Both the position numbers and the translations under genes were made by a program. Shown piece after piece: positions 42,547 to 51,444 of a stretch of 64,000 bases of DNA. The notes beneath the pieces were generated by a model. That model made no database searches, was not told the DNA's origin, and saw only the letters and a program-made list of their open reading frames with translations. The stretch lies in contig NZ_BSYI01000005.1 in NCBI RefSeq assembly GCF_030270585.1, positions 1-64,000 on the forward strand, written 5' to 3'. Every line of letters begins with the position of its first letter. Position 1 is the first letter of the stretch. This DNA comes from Paralimibaculum aggregatum (GTDB taxonomy: Bacteria; Pseudomonadota; Alphaproteobacteria; Rhodobacterales; Rhodobacteraceae).

Positions 42547-43671
42547 ATGACAGCGGGAGCCGCACAGGACGCGCGCTGGATGCGCGCGGGCCTCGCTTTG
42601 GCGCGGCGCGGCCTCGGCCAGGTGGCGCCCAACCCCTCGGTCGGCGCGCTGATCGTGCGCGGCGGCGTGCTGCTCGGCCGCGGCGTCACCACCCCCGGCG
42701 GCCGGCCGCATGCCGAGACGGTGGCGCTGGCGCAGGCCGAGGCGCGCTTCGGGCCGGGCGCGGCGCGCGGCGCCACCGCCTATGTCACGCTGGAGCCCTG
42801 CGCGCATCACGGGCTGACCCCGCCCTGCGCCGATGCGCTGGTGCGCGCCGGCATCGCGCGGCTGGTCTGCCCGATCGAGGACCCGGACCCGCGGGTCTCC
42901 GGCGCCGGCTTCGCGCGGCTGCGCGCGGCGGGGGTCGCGGTCGAGGTCGGGCTGATGGCGGCCGAGGCGCGGGCGATCAATGCCGGGTTCCTGTCGCGGC
43001 ACGAGCGCGGGCGGCCGCGGCTGGTGCTCAAGCTCGCGACCTCGCTCGACGGGCGCATCGCCATGGCCTCGGGCGAGAGCCGCTGGATCACCGGCGCGGC
43101 GGCGCGGCGCCGGGTGCACCTGATGCGCGCCGAGGCGGATGCGGTGCTGGTCGGCATCGGCACCGCGCTGGCGGACGATCCGATGCTCGATGTCCGCGGC
43201 TTCGGCGCGGCGCCGCCGCAGCCGGTGCGGGTGGTGGCGGATGCCCGGCTCGCGCTGCCGGCCGGGAGCCGGCTGGCGGCGACGGCGGGCGCGCTGCCGC
43301 TCTGGCTGCTGCACGGGCCCGACGCCGCGGCCGCGGCGGCGGAGCGGCTGACCGGGGCCGGCGCGGTGCTGCTGCCGGTGCCGGTGGACGGCGCCGAGCG
43401 GCTCGACCTCGCCACCGGGCTCGCGCGGCTCGCCGAGCGCGGCATCACCCGGGTGCTGGCGGAGGGCGGCGGCCGGCTCGCCGCGGCGCTGGTGGCGGCC
43501 GGGCTGGTCGACGAGATCGCGCTGTTCCAGGCCGGGCTCGCGATCGGGGCCGAGGGGCATGGCTGCCTCGGCCCGCTGGGGTTCGAACGGCTGGCCGAGG
43601 CGCCGCGCTTCCGGCTGGTCGCGCACGAGCGGATCGGCGCCGACACGCTCTCGCGCTGGGTCCGCGACTGA
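42547..43671 (+). CDS. ribD: Bifunctional riboflavin deaminase/reductase RibD
   Basis: Carries out the second and third steps of riboflavin synthesis. 374 residues: N-terminal zinc deaminase with NPSVGALIV, the HAET zinc/catalytic motif and EPCAHHGLTPPCADALV; C-terminal DHFR-like reductase from LVLKLATSLDGRIAMASGESRWITG, with VLVGIGTALADDPML and VLAEGGGRLAAALV. Both halves look intact. It is 3 bp after nrdR and 76 bp before ribE. Confidence 0.96.
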   Translation: MTAGAAQDARWMRAGLALARRGLGQVAPNPSVGALIVRGGVLLGRGVTTPGGRPHAETVALAQAEARFGPGAARGATAYVTLEPCAHHGLTPPCADALVRAGIARLVCPIEDPDPRVSGAGFARLRAAGVAVEVGLMAAEARAINAGFLSRHERGRPRLVLKLATSLDGRIAMASGESRWITGAAARRRVHLMRAEADAVLVGIGTALADDPMLDVRGFGAAPPQPVRVVADARLALPAGSRLAATAGALPLWLLHGPDAAAAAAERLTGAGAVLLPVPVDGAERLDLATGLARLAERGITRVLAEGGGRLAAALVAAGLVDEIALFQAGLAIGAEGHGCLGPLGFERLAEAPRFRLVAHERIGADTLSRWVRD

Positions 43672-43747
43672 GGCGCCGGCCGGGCGGGCTTGTGCCGCCG
43701 CCCCCCGGCGCCCTAGATGCGCAGGGAGCGGAAAGGGAGAGCGAACC

Positions 43748-44359
43748 ATGTTCACAGGGCTCGTGCGCGCGGTCGGCACCGTGCGCGAGGTGCGCGTCGA
43801 CGGCGACCGGCGGATCGTGATCGGCTGCGACTGGGACCCCGATGCGATCGCCATCGGCGCCTCGATCGCCTGTTCCGGCGTCTGCCTCACCGCGGTGGAG
43901 ACCGGGCGCGACGCGGACGGCCCGTGGTTTGCCGTCGACGTCTCGGCGGAGACCTGCGCGCGCACCACGCTGGGCGGCTGGGCGGCAGGCTCGCGGGTCA
44001 ATCTCGAGCCCTCGCTCAGGGTCGGCGACGAGCTCGGCGGGCACATCGTCTCGGGCCATGTCGACGGCGTGGCGGAGATCGTCGCGGTGGCGCCGGAGGG
44101 CGGCTCGCACCGGCTGACGGTGGCGGCACCGGCCGGCTTCGGCCGCTTCGTCGCGGCCAAGGGCTCGGTGGCGCTCGACGGCATCTCGCTGACCGTCAAC
44201 GAGGTCGAGGACGGCGCCGGGGGCACCCGCTTCGGCGTCAACATCATCCCGCATACCTGGGCGGTGACGACGCTGGCGGGGGCCGCGGCGGGCACCAGGC
44301 TCAATTTCGAGATCGACGTTCTGGCGCGCTATGTCGCGCGGCTCGGGGCGGCGGGCTGA
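43748..44359 (+). CDS. ribE: Riboflavin synthase, alpha chain
   Basis: Dismutates two 6,7-dimethyl-8-ribityllumazine molecules to riboflavin. 203 residues in two similar lumazine-binding barrels: the first opens MFTGLVRAVGTV and has ACSGVCLTAVE; the second opens GHIVSGHVDGVAEIV and has VALDGISLTVNEVE. The C-terminal trimerisation helix is LNFEIDVLARYVARL. Riboflavin-operon order and an A-rich GGGAGAGCG ribosome site support the start at 43748. Confidence 0.95.
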   Translation: MFTGLVRAVGTVREVRVDGDRRIVIGCDWDPDAIAIGASIACSGVCLTAVETGRDADGPWFAVDVSAETCARTTLGGWAAGSRVNLEPSLRVGDELGGHIVSGHVDGVAEIVAVAPEGGSHRLTVAAPAGFGRFVAAKGSVALDGISLTVNEVEDGAGGTRFGVNIIPHTWAVTTLAGAAAGTRLNFEIDVLARYVARLGAAG

Positions 44360-44471
44360 GGCCCTCCGCCGCGGCTCCGCAGCGCGTGCAAAGCGGCCTT
44401 TCGCCGGACGCCCGGACTGGCATTCCCCCCTGCACCGGGTTATCTGGCAGGCGAAGCATTGGGGGAAGCGC

Positions 44472-45602
44472 ATGAGCGACCGGACCGAATTCAGCGATGT
44501 GATCTCCAGTGTCTCCGAGATCATCGAGGAGGCGCGCAACGGGCGCATGGTGATCCTCGTCGATCACGAGGACCGGGAGAACGAGGGCGATCTGGTGATC
44601 CCGGCCCAGATGGCGACGCCGGACGTGATCAACTTCATGGCGACGCATGGCCGCGGGCTGATCTGCCTGGCCATGGAGGGCCGGATGCTCGACGGGCTCG
44701 GCCTGCCGATGATGGCGCAGTCGAACCAGTCCCGCCACGAGACCGCCTTCACCGTCTCGATCGAGGCGCGCGAGGGGGTCACCACCGGCATCTCGGCGCA
44801 TGACCGGGCGCGCACCATCGCGGTGGCGATCGACCCGCGCTCGACCGCTGCCGACATCGCGACGCCGGGCCATGTGTTCCCGCTGCGCGCCCGCGAGGGC
44901 GGCGTGCTGGTGCGCGCCGGGCATACCGAGGCGGCGGTCGACCTGGCGCGGCTGGCCGGGGTCAACCCCTCCGGCGTGATCTGCGAGGTGATGAAGGACG
45001 ACGGCTCGATGGCGCGGCTGCCCGATCTCGTCGCCTTCGCGCAGCGGCACAATCTCAAGATCGGCACGATCTCCGACCTGATCGCCTATCGCCGGCGCCA
45101 CGACAACCTGGTGCAGGAGGTCGACAACGCCGAGATCGACAGCGTGATCGGCGGGCGCTGGGGCCTGCGGGTGTTCCGCGACACGCCGGACGGGCACGAG
45201 CACTATGCCGTGTTCAAGGGCGATCTCTCGACCGACGAGCCGGTGCTGACCCGGATGCACGTGCTCGACCCGCTCGAGGACGTGGTGGCGCTCAACCCCG
45301 GGCGCTGGCAGCAGGTGCCCGATGCGATGCGCCGCATCGCCGAGGCGGGCCGCGGCGTCGTGGTGCTGCTGCGCGACCCCTCGCCGACCGCGATCTCCGA
45401 CCGGCTGCGCGCCCGCGGCATCGCGCCGAAGGAGCTCCGGCAATACGGGCTCGGCGCGCAGATCCTCTCCAATCTGGGGGTCTCGCGGCTGGTGCTGCTG
45501 ACCAATTCGCCGACGCCCAAGGTGGTCGGCCTCGAGGGCTACGGCATCGAGATCGTCGATTCGCAGCCGATCAATGGAGGGAGCCACGATGGCGACGCGT
45601 GA
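44472..45602 (+). CDS. ribB: 3,4-dihydroxy-2-butanone-4-phosphate synthase with degenerate GTP cyclohydrolase II domain
   Basis: 376 residues. The N-terminal DHBP synthase is complete: GRMVILVDHEDRENEGDLVIPA, MATHGRGLICLA, GHTEAAVDLARLAG. The C-terminal half has the fold of GTP cyclohydrolase II (RQYGLGAQILSNLGV, LLTNSPTPKVVGLEGYGI) but the three zinc-binding Cys expected in its ECLTGD-SLRCDCG region are absent; the matching stretch is VLTRMHVLDPLEDVVALNPG. GTP cyclohydrolase activity is therefore unlikely, and another gene should supply it. The stop overlaps ribH by 14 bp. Confidence 0.93.
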   Translation: MSDRTEFSDVISSVSEIIEEARNGRMVILVDHEDRENEGDLVIPAQMATPDVINFMATHGRGLICLAMEGRMLDGLGLPMMAQSNQSRHETAFTVSIEAREGVTTGISAHDRARTIAVAIDPRSTAADIATPGHVFPLRAREGGVLVRAGHTEAAVDLARLAGVNPSGVICEVMKDDGSMARLPDLVAFAQRHNLKIGTISDLIAYRRRHDNLVQEVDNAEIDSVIGGRWGLRVFRDTPDGHEHYAVFKGDLSTDEPVLTRMHVLDPLEDVVALNPGRWQQVPDAMRRIAEAGRGVVVLLRDPSPTAISDRLRARGIAPKELRQYGLGAQILSNLGVSRLVLLTNSPTPKVVGLEGYGIEIVDSQPINGGSHDGDA

Positions 45603-46131
45603 GGAAGCCGGGGGGCTGGCGCTGCCCGCATTCGACCCGGCGCCGCGGGTGCTGGTGGTGATCGCGCCCTATTATGACGGGATCGCCGCGGGCCAGCTCG
45701 CCGGCGCCCGCGCGGTGCTGCAGGCGGCCGGCGCCGAGGTCGAGGAGATCCGCGTGCCCGGCGCGCTGGAGATCCCGCCGGCGATCCGCCTGGCGGCGGA
45801 CAGCGGGCGCTTCGACGCCTATGTCGCGCTCGGCTGCGTGATCCGCGGCGAGACCACCCATTACGAGACCGTCTGCGAGGAGAGCGCCCGCGGCATCACC
45901 CTGCTCGGCATCGGCCGCGGGCTCTGCATCGGCAACGGCATCCTGACCTGCGAGACGCTGGCCCAGGCCGAGGAGCGCGCCGATCCGGCGCGGCAGGACA
46001 AGGGCGGCGGGGCCGCCGCCGCGGCGCTGCACCTGGCGGCGCTGGCGCGGCGCTTCGGCCCGGGCCCCGGTCCGCTGCGCGGCGAGGACGAGATCTTCGT
46101 CGCCGCCACCGGGCTGTCGAGGACCGCGTGA
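45589..46131 (+). CDS. ribH: 6,7-dimethyl-8-ribityllumazine synthase
   Basis: Condenses the RibD product with DHBP to form the lumazine. 180 residues: VLVVIAPYYDGIAAGQLAGA, the GALEIP substrate motif, VALGCVIRGETTHYETVC with the catalytic His, and GNGILTCETLAQAEERAD. It starts inside the end of the ribB gene and its stop overlaps the nusB start (TGATG). A few extra residues at each end compared with compact family members. Confidence 0.95.
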   Translation: MATREEAGGLALPAFDPAPRVLVVIAPYYDGIAAGQLAGARAVLQAAGAEVEEIRVPGALEIPPAIRLAADSGRFDAYVALGCVIRGETTHYETVCEESARGITLLGIGRGLCIGNGILTCETLAQAEERADPARQDKGGGAAAAALHLAALARRFGPGPGPLRGEDEIFVAATGLSRTA

Positions 46132-46628
46132 TGGCCGACCGGACCCAGAGCCGCGGGCGGCTCGCCCGCTCCGCCGCCCGCCTCGCCGCGGTGCAGGCGC
46201 TCTACCAGATGGAGGTCTCCGGGGCGAACTGGCGCGCCGTGCGCCAGGAGTTCGAGACCCACCGCCTCGGCGCCGAGATCGAGGGCGCGCAGTATCACGA
46301 TGCCGATCTCGCGCTGTTCCGCGACATCCTGTCCGGCGTCGTCGAGCGCCAGAGCCAGATCGACAAGCTCACCGACAAGGCGCTGGTGGCGCGCTGGCCG
46401 CTCGGCCGGATCGACCCGACCCTGCGCGCGGTGTTCCGCGCCGCCGGGCACGAGCTGATCGCCCGGCCGGACATCCCGCCCAAGGTCACGATCGGCGAAT
46501 ATCTCGATGTGGCGAAAGCGTTTTTCGAGGAAGGCCGCGAAGCCAAGTTCGTCAATGGCGTGCTCGATCACATGGCCCGCGAGGCGCGTCCCGGGGCGCT
46601 CGATCCGCGCGGGCCGGGGCCGGGCTGA
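46131..46628 (+). CDS. nusB: Transcription antitermination factor NusB
   Basis: RNA-binding partner of NusE/S10 in rRNA antitermination. 165 residues, all-helical: SAARLAAVQALYQMEVSGANWRAV near the N-terminus, FRDILSGVVERQSQIDKLTDKAL, and the C-terminal ARPDIPPKVTIGEYLDVAKAFFEEGREAKFVNGVLD. The ATG overlaps the ribH stop; a GTG immediately before it is in frame. Last gene of the rib operon, with a hairpin just beyond. Confidence 0.95.
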   Translation: MADRTQSRGRLARSAARLAAVQALYQMEVSGANWRAVRQEFETHRLGAEIEGAQYHDADLALFRDILSGVVERQSQIDKLTDKALVARWPLGRIDPTLRAVFRAAGHELIARPDIPPKVTIGEYLDVAKAFFEEGREAKFVNGVLDHMAREARPGALDPRGPGPG

Positions 46629-46640
46629 GCCGCGGCCGCC

Positions 46641-46661
46641 GGCCGGGCGCCCTGCCCGGCC
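46641..46661. terminator. Stem-loop between convergent nusB and bamE
   Basis: GGCCGGGC pairs perfectly with GCCCGGCC around a 5-nt loop, 13 bp after the nusB stop and between two converging genes. No T-run is present on either side, so termination may need Rho. Confidence 0.4.
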
Positions 46662-46695
46662 CGCCGCCCGCGCGCGCCGCGGGGAGCCGCGGCGA

Positions 46696-47151
46696 TCAGT
46701 CCTCGTCGCTGAACACGTCGCCCGCGTTGACGTTGCCGAGGTTGCTCACGATCTGCTCGATCACGGTGAGCTGGCGGCCATAGGTCGGCGTGGTGCGGGT
46801 GGTGAGGTCGACCAGCCGCCCGTCCTGCAGCCCGAAGCGGTCCACCGCCTCCACGACGTCGTTCTCGTCGAAGGTGACGGCGATCACCGTGCGGTCGATC
46901 ACCTTGGGCTCGTAGAAGGTGTAGTGCTCGACCACGGTCGAGACATAATACCAGCCGGTCTCGTCGAAGGCGCCGCTGGCCGAGGGCCGGCCGATCTTGG
47001 CCTGCACCGAGCTGCGGGTGTCGAGCCCCGGCTCGATCCGCGCCAGCGCCTCCGGGATCGGCACGTAGCCATGGGTGCGCATATGCGGGGCGCAGGCCGC
47101 GAGGCCGGCCACCAGGATCAGGGCGATGCCCGCCGAACTCCGATTTTTCAT
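46696..47151 (-). CDS. bamE: Outer membrane assembly lipoprotein BamE
   Basis: Small lipoprotein of the BAM complex. 151 residues with a lipoprotein signal (MKNRSSAGIALILVAGLAAC; lipobox LAAC) and a SmpA/OmlA domain: IPEALARIEPGLDTRSSVQAKIGRPSASGAFDETGWYYVS, then VIAVTFDENDVVEAVDRFGL. The C-terminal extension ending NAGDVFSDED is acidic. The ATG at 47151 follows GGGGAGAC. Divergent from the yceD gene; transcription converges on nusB. Confidence 0.92.
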   Translation of the reverse strand: MKNRSSAGIALILVAGLAACAPHMRTHGYVPIPEALARIEPGLDTRSSVQAKIGRPSASGAFDETGWYYVSTVVEHYTFYEPKVIDRTVIAVTFDENDVVEAVDRFGLQDGRLVDLTTRTTPTYGRQLTVIEQIVSNLGNVNAGDVFSDED

Positions 47152-47301
47152 CACGCATCGTCTCCCCAGCCGCCTGTTCACCCCTTACATTGAGGGCCCA
47201 CGGGCTGCAAGACTGGGGGCCTGCGCGATGCGGCCTGCCGCCACGGGGCCTGCCGCCCCGGATTTCGCTGCCCTCGATACCGACGACGGGAGCCGACTGC
47301 G

Positions 47302-47871
47302 ATGACCGATGCCGACACCTTGCCGCTGCCCTTCCATCACCCGGTGATGGTGGCGCGGCTGAGCCGCGACCGGGAGACGCCGGTGGAGCTGGTGCCGACC
47401 GACGAGGAGAACGCCGCGCTGGCGCGGTTCCTCGACGTGGTGGCGCTTGCCGGGGTCCGGCTCACCGGCCGCATGGTGCCCTGGCAGGAGGCCGGCTGGC
47501 GCTTCGAGGGGCAGCTCGCCGCGGAGGTCGAACAGGCCTGCGTGATCACCCTGGAGCCGGTGCGCGCCCATGTCGACCAGCCGGTCGAGCGGCGCTACCT
47601 GCCGCGGGCCGACGGCGCGACGCCCGATGCCGCCGAGGAGACCGAGGTGGACGACGACGCGCCGGACCGCTTCGCCGACCGGATCGACCTGGTCGAGACG
47701 CTGGCCGAGGCGCTGGCGCTGGCCATCGAGCCCTATCCCCGCGCCGAGGGCGCCGAGCTCGGCCGGATGGTCGTCGGCCCGCCCGGTACCGCGCCGCTGA
47801 CCGACGAGGCGATGCGCCCCTTCGCCGGGCTCGAGGCGCTCAAGCGCAAGCTCGAGAGCGGCGGCGGCTGA
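47302..47871 (+). CDS. DUF177/YceD family protein
   Basis: 189 residues of the YceD family, linked to 23S rRNA accumulation and usually encoded just before rpmF, as here. Signature: GWRFEGQLAAEVEQACVITLEPV, where the Cys followed by TLEPV is typical, and an acidic middle stretch EETEVDDDAPDRFADRIDLVETLAEALALAIEPYPR. GGGAGC lies upstream of the ATG. A promoter-like element between it and rpmF suggests rpmF may also be transcribed on its own. Confidence 0.88.
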   Translation: MTDADTLPLPFHHPVMVARLSRDRETPVELVPTDEENAALARFLDVVALAGVRLTGRMVPWQEAGWRFEGQLAAEVEQACVITLEPVRAHVDQPVERRYLPRADGATPDAAEETEVDDDAPDRFADRIDLVETLAEALALAIEPYPRAEGAELGRMVVGPPGTAPLTDEAMRPFAGLEALKRKLESGGG

Positions 47872-47922
47872 GGCGCCGGCCGGGGCGCTTTCGGGGGCCG
47901 CGGAAAATCGCCCGGCGGGGGC

Positions 47923-47950
47923 TTGCCTGCGAGGCAAAAAGGGGTATTGT
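47923..47950 (+). promoter_or_regulatory. Sigma70-like promoter before rpmF-plsX-fabH
   Basis: TTGCCT at 47923-47928 and TATTGT at 47945-47950 with a 16-bp spacer that includes an A-rich stretch; about 97 bp before the rpmF start in the only AT-leaning part of this gap. Confidence 0.45.
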
Positions 47951-48047
47951 CCGCGTCTCGTTTCCCACAGGGCGGACCGGGTGAGGCGGGCGGATGCGCC
48001 AGCGCCGCCAATCCCCGCCGCGCAGAGAAGAAGAGCTGGAGGAGAGC

Positions 48048-48251
48048 ATGGCTGTCCAACAAAACCGGGTCACGCGCTCGAAACGCAATATGCGCCGCAG
48101 CCATGATTCCCTGACCGCGGTGTCGAGCAACGAATGCCCGAACTGCGGCGAGCTGAAGCTGCCGCACCATGTCTGCGGGTCCTGCGGCTACTATGCCGGC
48201 CGCGAGGTTGTGAACGTCGCCCAGGATCTGGATCTGGACGACGACAGCTGA
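48048..48251 (+). CDS. rpmF: 50S ribosomal protein L32
   Basis: 67-residue ribosomal protein with the standard start [20 protein letters not shown] and the zinc-binding pair of Cys motifs [20 protein letters not shown]. The acidic tail DLDLDDDS is common in Rhodobacterales. The ATG at 48048 has GGAGGAG upstream. plsX follows after 46 bp, the usual arrangement. Confidence 0.97.
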   Translation: MAVQQNRVTRSKRNMRRSHDSLTAVSSNECPNCGELKLPHHVCGSCGYYAGREVVNVAQDLDLDDDS

Positions 48252-48297
48252 GGCCGGGCCGCCGCCGCGGCCTGCGGCGGCGCCTGGAGGATTACGA

Positions 48298-49377
48298 ATG
48301 GCTCCCGAGACGGTGCTCTCGATCGACGCGATGGGCGGCGACCGCGGTCCTGCTCCGCTGATCGGCGCGCTGGACCGGGTTGCGCGCAAGCGCTCGGGCC
48401 TGCGTTTCCTGCTGCATGGCCGCGCCGAGGAGCTGGAGCCCCTGCTCCGGCGCCGGAGCGCGCTTGTCGGCCGCTACGAGCTGCGCGACTGCCCAGGCCT
48501 CGTGCGCATGGACGACCCGCCGACGCGCTCGCTGCGCGACCGGCGCGACACCTCCATGTGGCAATGCCTCGAGGCGGTCTCGCGCGGCGAGGCGGCGGTT
48601 GCCGTCTCCGCCGGCAACACCGGCACGCTGCTCGCGATGGCGGTGCTGATCCTGCGGCGCGCGCCCGGTGTGGCGCGCCCCGCCATCGCGGTGCACTGGC
48701 CGGCGGCACGGCCCGAGGGCTACACCATCGCGCTCGATGTCGGCGCCAATCTGAGCGCCGAGCCCGCGCATCTCGCGCAATACGCGCTGATGGGCGCGGA
48801 ATATGCCCGGATCTCCTTCGGCGTCGACGCGCCGCGGGTCGGCCTCCTGAACATCGGCACCGAGGAGACCAAGGGCCCGGACCGCCTGCGCGAGACCGCG
48901 GCGCTGATCTCCGATGCCGCGACCCGCACCGGGCGCTTCGCCTATCACGGCTTCGTCGAGGGCACCGACCTCTCCGGCAACCGGGTGGACGTGGTGGTGA
49001 CCGACGGGTTCACCGGCAACATCGCGCTGAAGACCGGCGAGGGCACGGCGGGGTTCGTCCGGCAGACGCTGACCAGCGCGTTCCGGCACAGCTGGCTGAC
49101 CCGCTTCGCCTCGATGTTCGCCGTCACCACGCTGATGCGGCTGCGCCAGCGGATCGATCCGCGGCGGGTCAATGGCGGGGTTTTCCTCGGCCTGCGCGGC
49201 ACCGTGGTGAAGAGCCATGGCGGGGCGGATGCGGTCGGCTTCGTCTCGGCGATCGAGCTCGCGGCGCAGATGGCCGAGACAGAGTTTACGCAACGGGTTG
49301 CCAAGCAACTGGGAAAGCTCGATATCAGACGGGCGACCGGGCCCGGCGGGCCCCAAAACGACGATGTGGGAGCGTGA
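48298..49377 (+). CDS. plsX: Phosphate acyltransferase PlsX
   Basis: Makes acyl-phosphate from acyl-ACP for phospholipid synthesis; peripheral membrane enzyme. 359 residues: [12 protein letters not shown] at the N-terminus, [72 protein letters not shown], and [28 protein letters not shown] site sits before the ATG. fabH begins 4 bp after its stop. Confidence 0.96.
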   Translation: MAPETVLSIDAMGGDRGPAPLIGALDRVARKRSGLRFLLHGRAEELEPLLRRRSALVGRYELRDCPGLVRMDDPPTRSLRDRRDTSMWQCLEAVSRGEAAVAVSAGNTGTLLAMAVLILRRAPGVARPAIAVHWPAARPEGYTIALDVGANLSAEPAHLAQYALMGAEYARISFGVDAPRVGLLNIGTEETKGPDRLRETAALISDAATRTGRFAYHGFVEGTDLSGNRVDVVVTDGFTGNIALKTGEGTAGFVRQTLTSAFRHSWLTRFASMFAVTTLMRLRQRIDPRRVNGGVFLGLRGTVVKSHGGADAVGFVSAIELAAQMAETEFTQRVAKQLGKLDIRRATGPGGPQNDDVGA

Positions 49378-49381
49378 CGGC

Positions 49382-50359
49382 ATGGGTCAGGTGAGGGCGC
49401 GGGCAATCGGTTGCGGGCACTATCTGCCCGAGCGCGTCGTCACGAACGAGGAACTGGCCCGGCGGATCGACACCTCCGACGAGTGGATCCGCACCCGCAC
49501 CGGTATCCGCCGCCGGCACATCGCGGCCGAGGGCGAGAAGACCTCCGACCTCGCCATCGCCGCCGCCCGTGCCGCGCTGGCCAATGCCGGGCTCACCGCC
49601 TCGAGCCTCGATGCGCTGGTGGTCGCCACCGCGACGCCGGACCAGACCTTCCCCTCCACCGCGACCCGGGTGCAGTACGGCATCGGCATGCCGAACGGCT
49701 TCGCCTTCGACATCCAGGCGGTCTGCGCGGGCTTCATCTATGCGCTGGCCAATGCCAACGGGCTGATCCTCTCGGGCCAGGCGAAGCGGGTCATGGTGAT
49801 CGGCGCGGAGACCTTCTCGCGCATTCTCGACTGGGACGACCGCAGCACCTGCGTGCTGTTCGGCGACGGCGCCGGGGCGGTGATCCTCGAGGCCGCCGAG
49901 GGCACCGGCACCGCGGCCGACCGCGCCGTGCTCGCCACCTGCCTGCATTCCGACGGCGCGCACAACCGCATCCTCTACGTCTCGGGCGGGCCCTCGACCA
50001 CCGGCCTTGCCGGCCATCTCCGGATGGAGGGCAAGGAGGTCTTCCGCCACGCCGTGGTCAAGCTCGCCGAGGTCGCCGAGGAGGTGATGGCGAAGGCCGG
50101 GGTCGAAGGCGGCGAGCTCGACTGGATGGTGCCGCACCAGGCCAACCTGCGGATCATCGAGAGCACCGCCAAGAAGGCCGGCCTGCCGATGAGCAAGGTG
50201 GTGGTGACGGTGCAGGACCATGGCAACACCTCCGCCGCCTCGATCCCGCTGGCGCTCTCCACCGCCGTCGCGGACGGGCGAATCAAGCCCGGGCACCTGC
50301 TGCTGATGGAGGGCATCGGCGGCGGCCTGGCCTGGGGATCGGCGCTGCTGCGCTGGTGA
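49382..50359 (+). CDS. fabH: 3-oxoacyl-ACP synthase III
   Basis: Starts fatty-acid elongation by condensing acetyl-CoA with malonyl-ACP. 325 residues with the thiolase-fold catalytic triad: Cys in [13 protein letters not shown], His in [12 protein letters not shown] and Asn in [15 protein letters not shown]-terminal [17 protein letters not shown] is typical. GGGAG lies upstream of the ATG. With rpmF and plsX it forms the common lipid/ribosome cluster. Confidence 0.96.
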   Translation: MGQVRARAIGCGHYLPERVVTNEELARRIDTSDEWIRTRTGIRRRHIAAEGEKTSDLAIAAARAALANAGLTASSLDALVVATATPDQTFPSTATRVQYGIGMPNGFAFDIQAVCAGFIYALANANGLILSGQAKRVMVIGAETFSRILDWDDRSTCVLFGDGAGAVILEAAEGTGTAADRAVLATCLHSDGAHNRILYVSGGPSTTGLAGHLRMEGKEVFRHAVVKLAEVAEEVMAKAGVEGGELDWMVPHQANLRIIESTAKKAGLPMSKVVVTVQDHGNTSAASIPLALSTAVADGRIKPGHLLLMEGIGGGLAWGSALLRW

Positions 50360-50465
50360 TCCGGCGCCGCGCCGCGGCCCCCCCGTTCCCCCGATCCTGC
50401 CCGAACTGACGGCGCCGCAGCGCTGCCGACAGGCCCGCTCCGGAATGGATGGGTCGTCGTAAAGA

Positions 50466-50494
50466 TTGACTCTTTCTTCGTGATTCCATTAGCT
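50466..50494 (+). promoter_or_regulatory. Sigma70-like promoter for ihfA
   Basis: TTGACT at 50466-50471 and TTAGCT at 50489-50494, exactly 17 bp apart, within the only strongly AT-rich stretch (about 50461-50525) between fabH and ihfA and about 50 bp before the ihfA start. Confidence 0.55.
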
Positions 50495-50542
50495 TTTCAG
50501 AACTGTGGTACCTTTGTGATCTCGTTCAGGGGATGGTTCGGA

Positions 50543-50863
50543 ATGACCGGCAACACCGCGACACGCGCCGATCTGAGCGAGGCGGTCTACCGCGAGGTGG
50601 GCCTGTCGAGAAGCGAATCCGCGCAGCTCGTGGAGACCATTCTCGGCCGCATCTCCGACGCGCTGGTGCGCGGCGAGAATGTCAAGATTTCCTCCTTCGG
50701 CACCTTCACCGTGCGCGAGAAGGGTCCGCGCATGGGCCGCAACCCCAAGACCGGCGAGGAGGTGCCCATCGGGCCGCGCCGGGTGCTGGTGTTCCGGCCC
50801 TCGCACATCATGAAGGAGCGCGTGAACAGCGGCAATTCGGGTGCGGACGGAGGGGCCGGCTGA
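50543..50863 (+). CDS. ihfA: Integration host factor subunit alpha
   Basis: DNA-bending HU-family protein, 106 residues. [42 protein letters not shown] and the DNA-minor-groove arm with [23 protein letters not shown] are all present. The ATG at 50543 is chosen because it gives the normal N-terminus; an in-frame ATT 21 codons earlier sits in promoter-like DNA. Its stop overlaps the merR start. Confidence 0.95.
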   Translation: MTGNTATRADLSEAVYREVGLSRSESAQLVETILGRISDALVRGENVKISSFGTFTVREKGPRMGRNPKTGEEVPIGPRRVLVFRPSHIMKERVNSGNSGADGGAG

Positions 50864-51426
50864 TGGCGACACCCCCCGCCCGGGGCCGACCGGCCGGCGG
50901 CAAGTCCGCGGAGGCCTTCCGCACGATCTCCGAGGTGGCCGACGATCTCGGCGTGCCGCAGCACGTGCTGCGCTTCTGGGAGACCCGCTTCGTCCAGGTC
51001 AAGCCGATGAAGCGCAATGGCGGGCGGCGGCTCTACCGGCCCGACCACGTGGCGCTGCTGCGCGGCATCAAGGCGCTGCTCTACGACGACGGGCTGACCA
51101 TCAAGGGCGCCCAGAAGATCCTGCGCGAGCAGGGAACCAAGGCGGTGGTGGCGCGCGGCCGGCTGGAGGCGGGCGAGGTGCCCGCGCCCGGCCTGCCGGA
51201 GGACGCGCCGGAGCGGCTGGCGGCGCTGAAGGCGCGGCTCGGGGCCGCCGTGCCCACCCTGAAGGCCGAGGCAGCCATGGCGGATGACGACGGGGAGACC
51301 GGCGAGACCGGCGCGGAGCGCGGGCGGGCGCCGGCGCGCCCTGCCCTCTCGGAGGAGGACCGGGCGCGGGTGCAGGGCTCGATCCGCCGGCTGCAGGCGA
51401 TCCTCGAGCAGCTCGAGAGCCGCTGA
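50863..51426 (+). CDS. MerR family transcriptional regulator
   Basis: 187 residues with a MerR-type winged helix at the N-terminus: [48 protein letters not shown]. The rest is a charged linker and a C-terminal helix [17 protein letters not shown] that may mediate dimerisation. No Cys-rich metal site is present. Start overlaps the ihfA stop by one base (TGATG). The ihfA-merR pair is conserved in Rhodobacterales; target genes are unknown. Confidence 0.9.
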   Translation: MATPPARGRPAGGKSAEAFRTISEVADDLGVPQHVLRFWETRFVQVKPMKRNGGRRLYRPDHVALLRGIKALLYDDGLTIKGAQKILREQGTKAVVARGRLEAGEVPAPGLPEDAPERLAALKARLGAAVPTLKAEAAMADDDGETGETGAERGRAPARPALSEEDRARVQGSIRRLQAILEQLESR

Positions 51427-51444
51427 GCCGGCGCGCCCGGCCGG

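Noticed and set aside
44360-44471. FMN riboswitch before the ribBA gene
   Set aside because: The conserved RFN core sequences are not present in this gap or before ribD.
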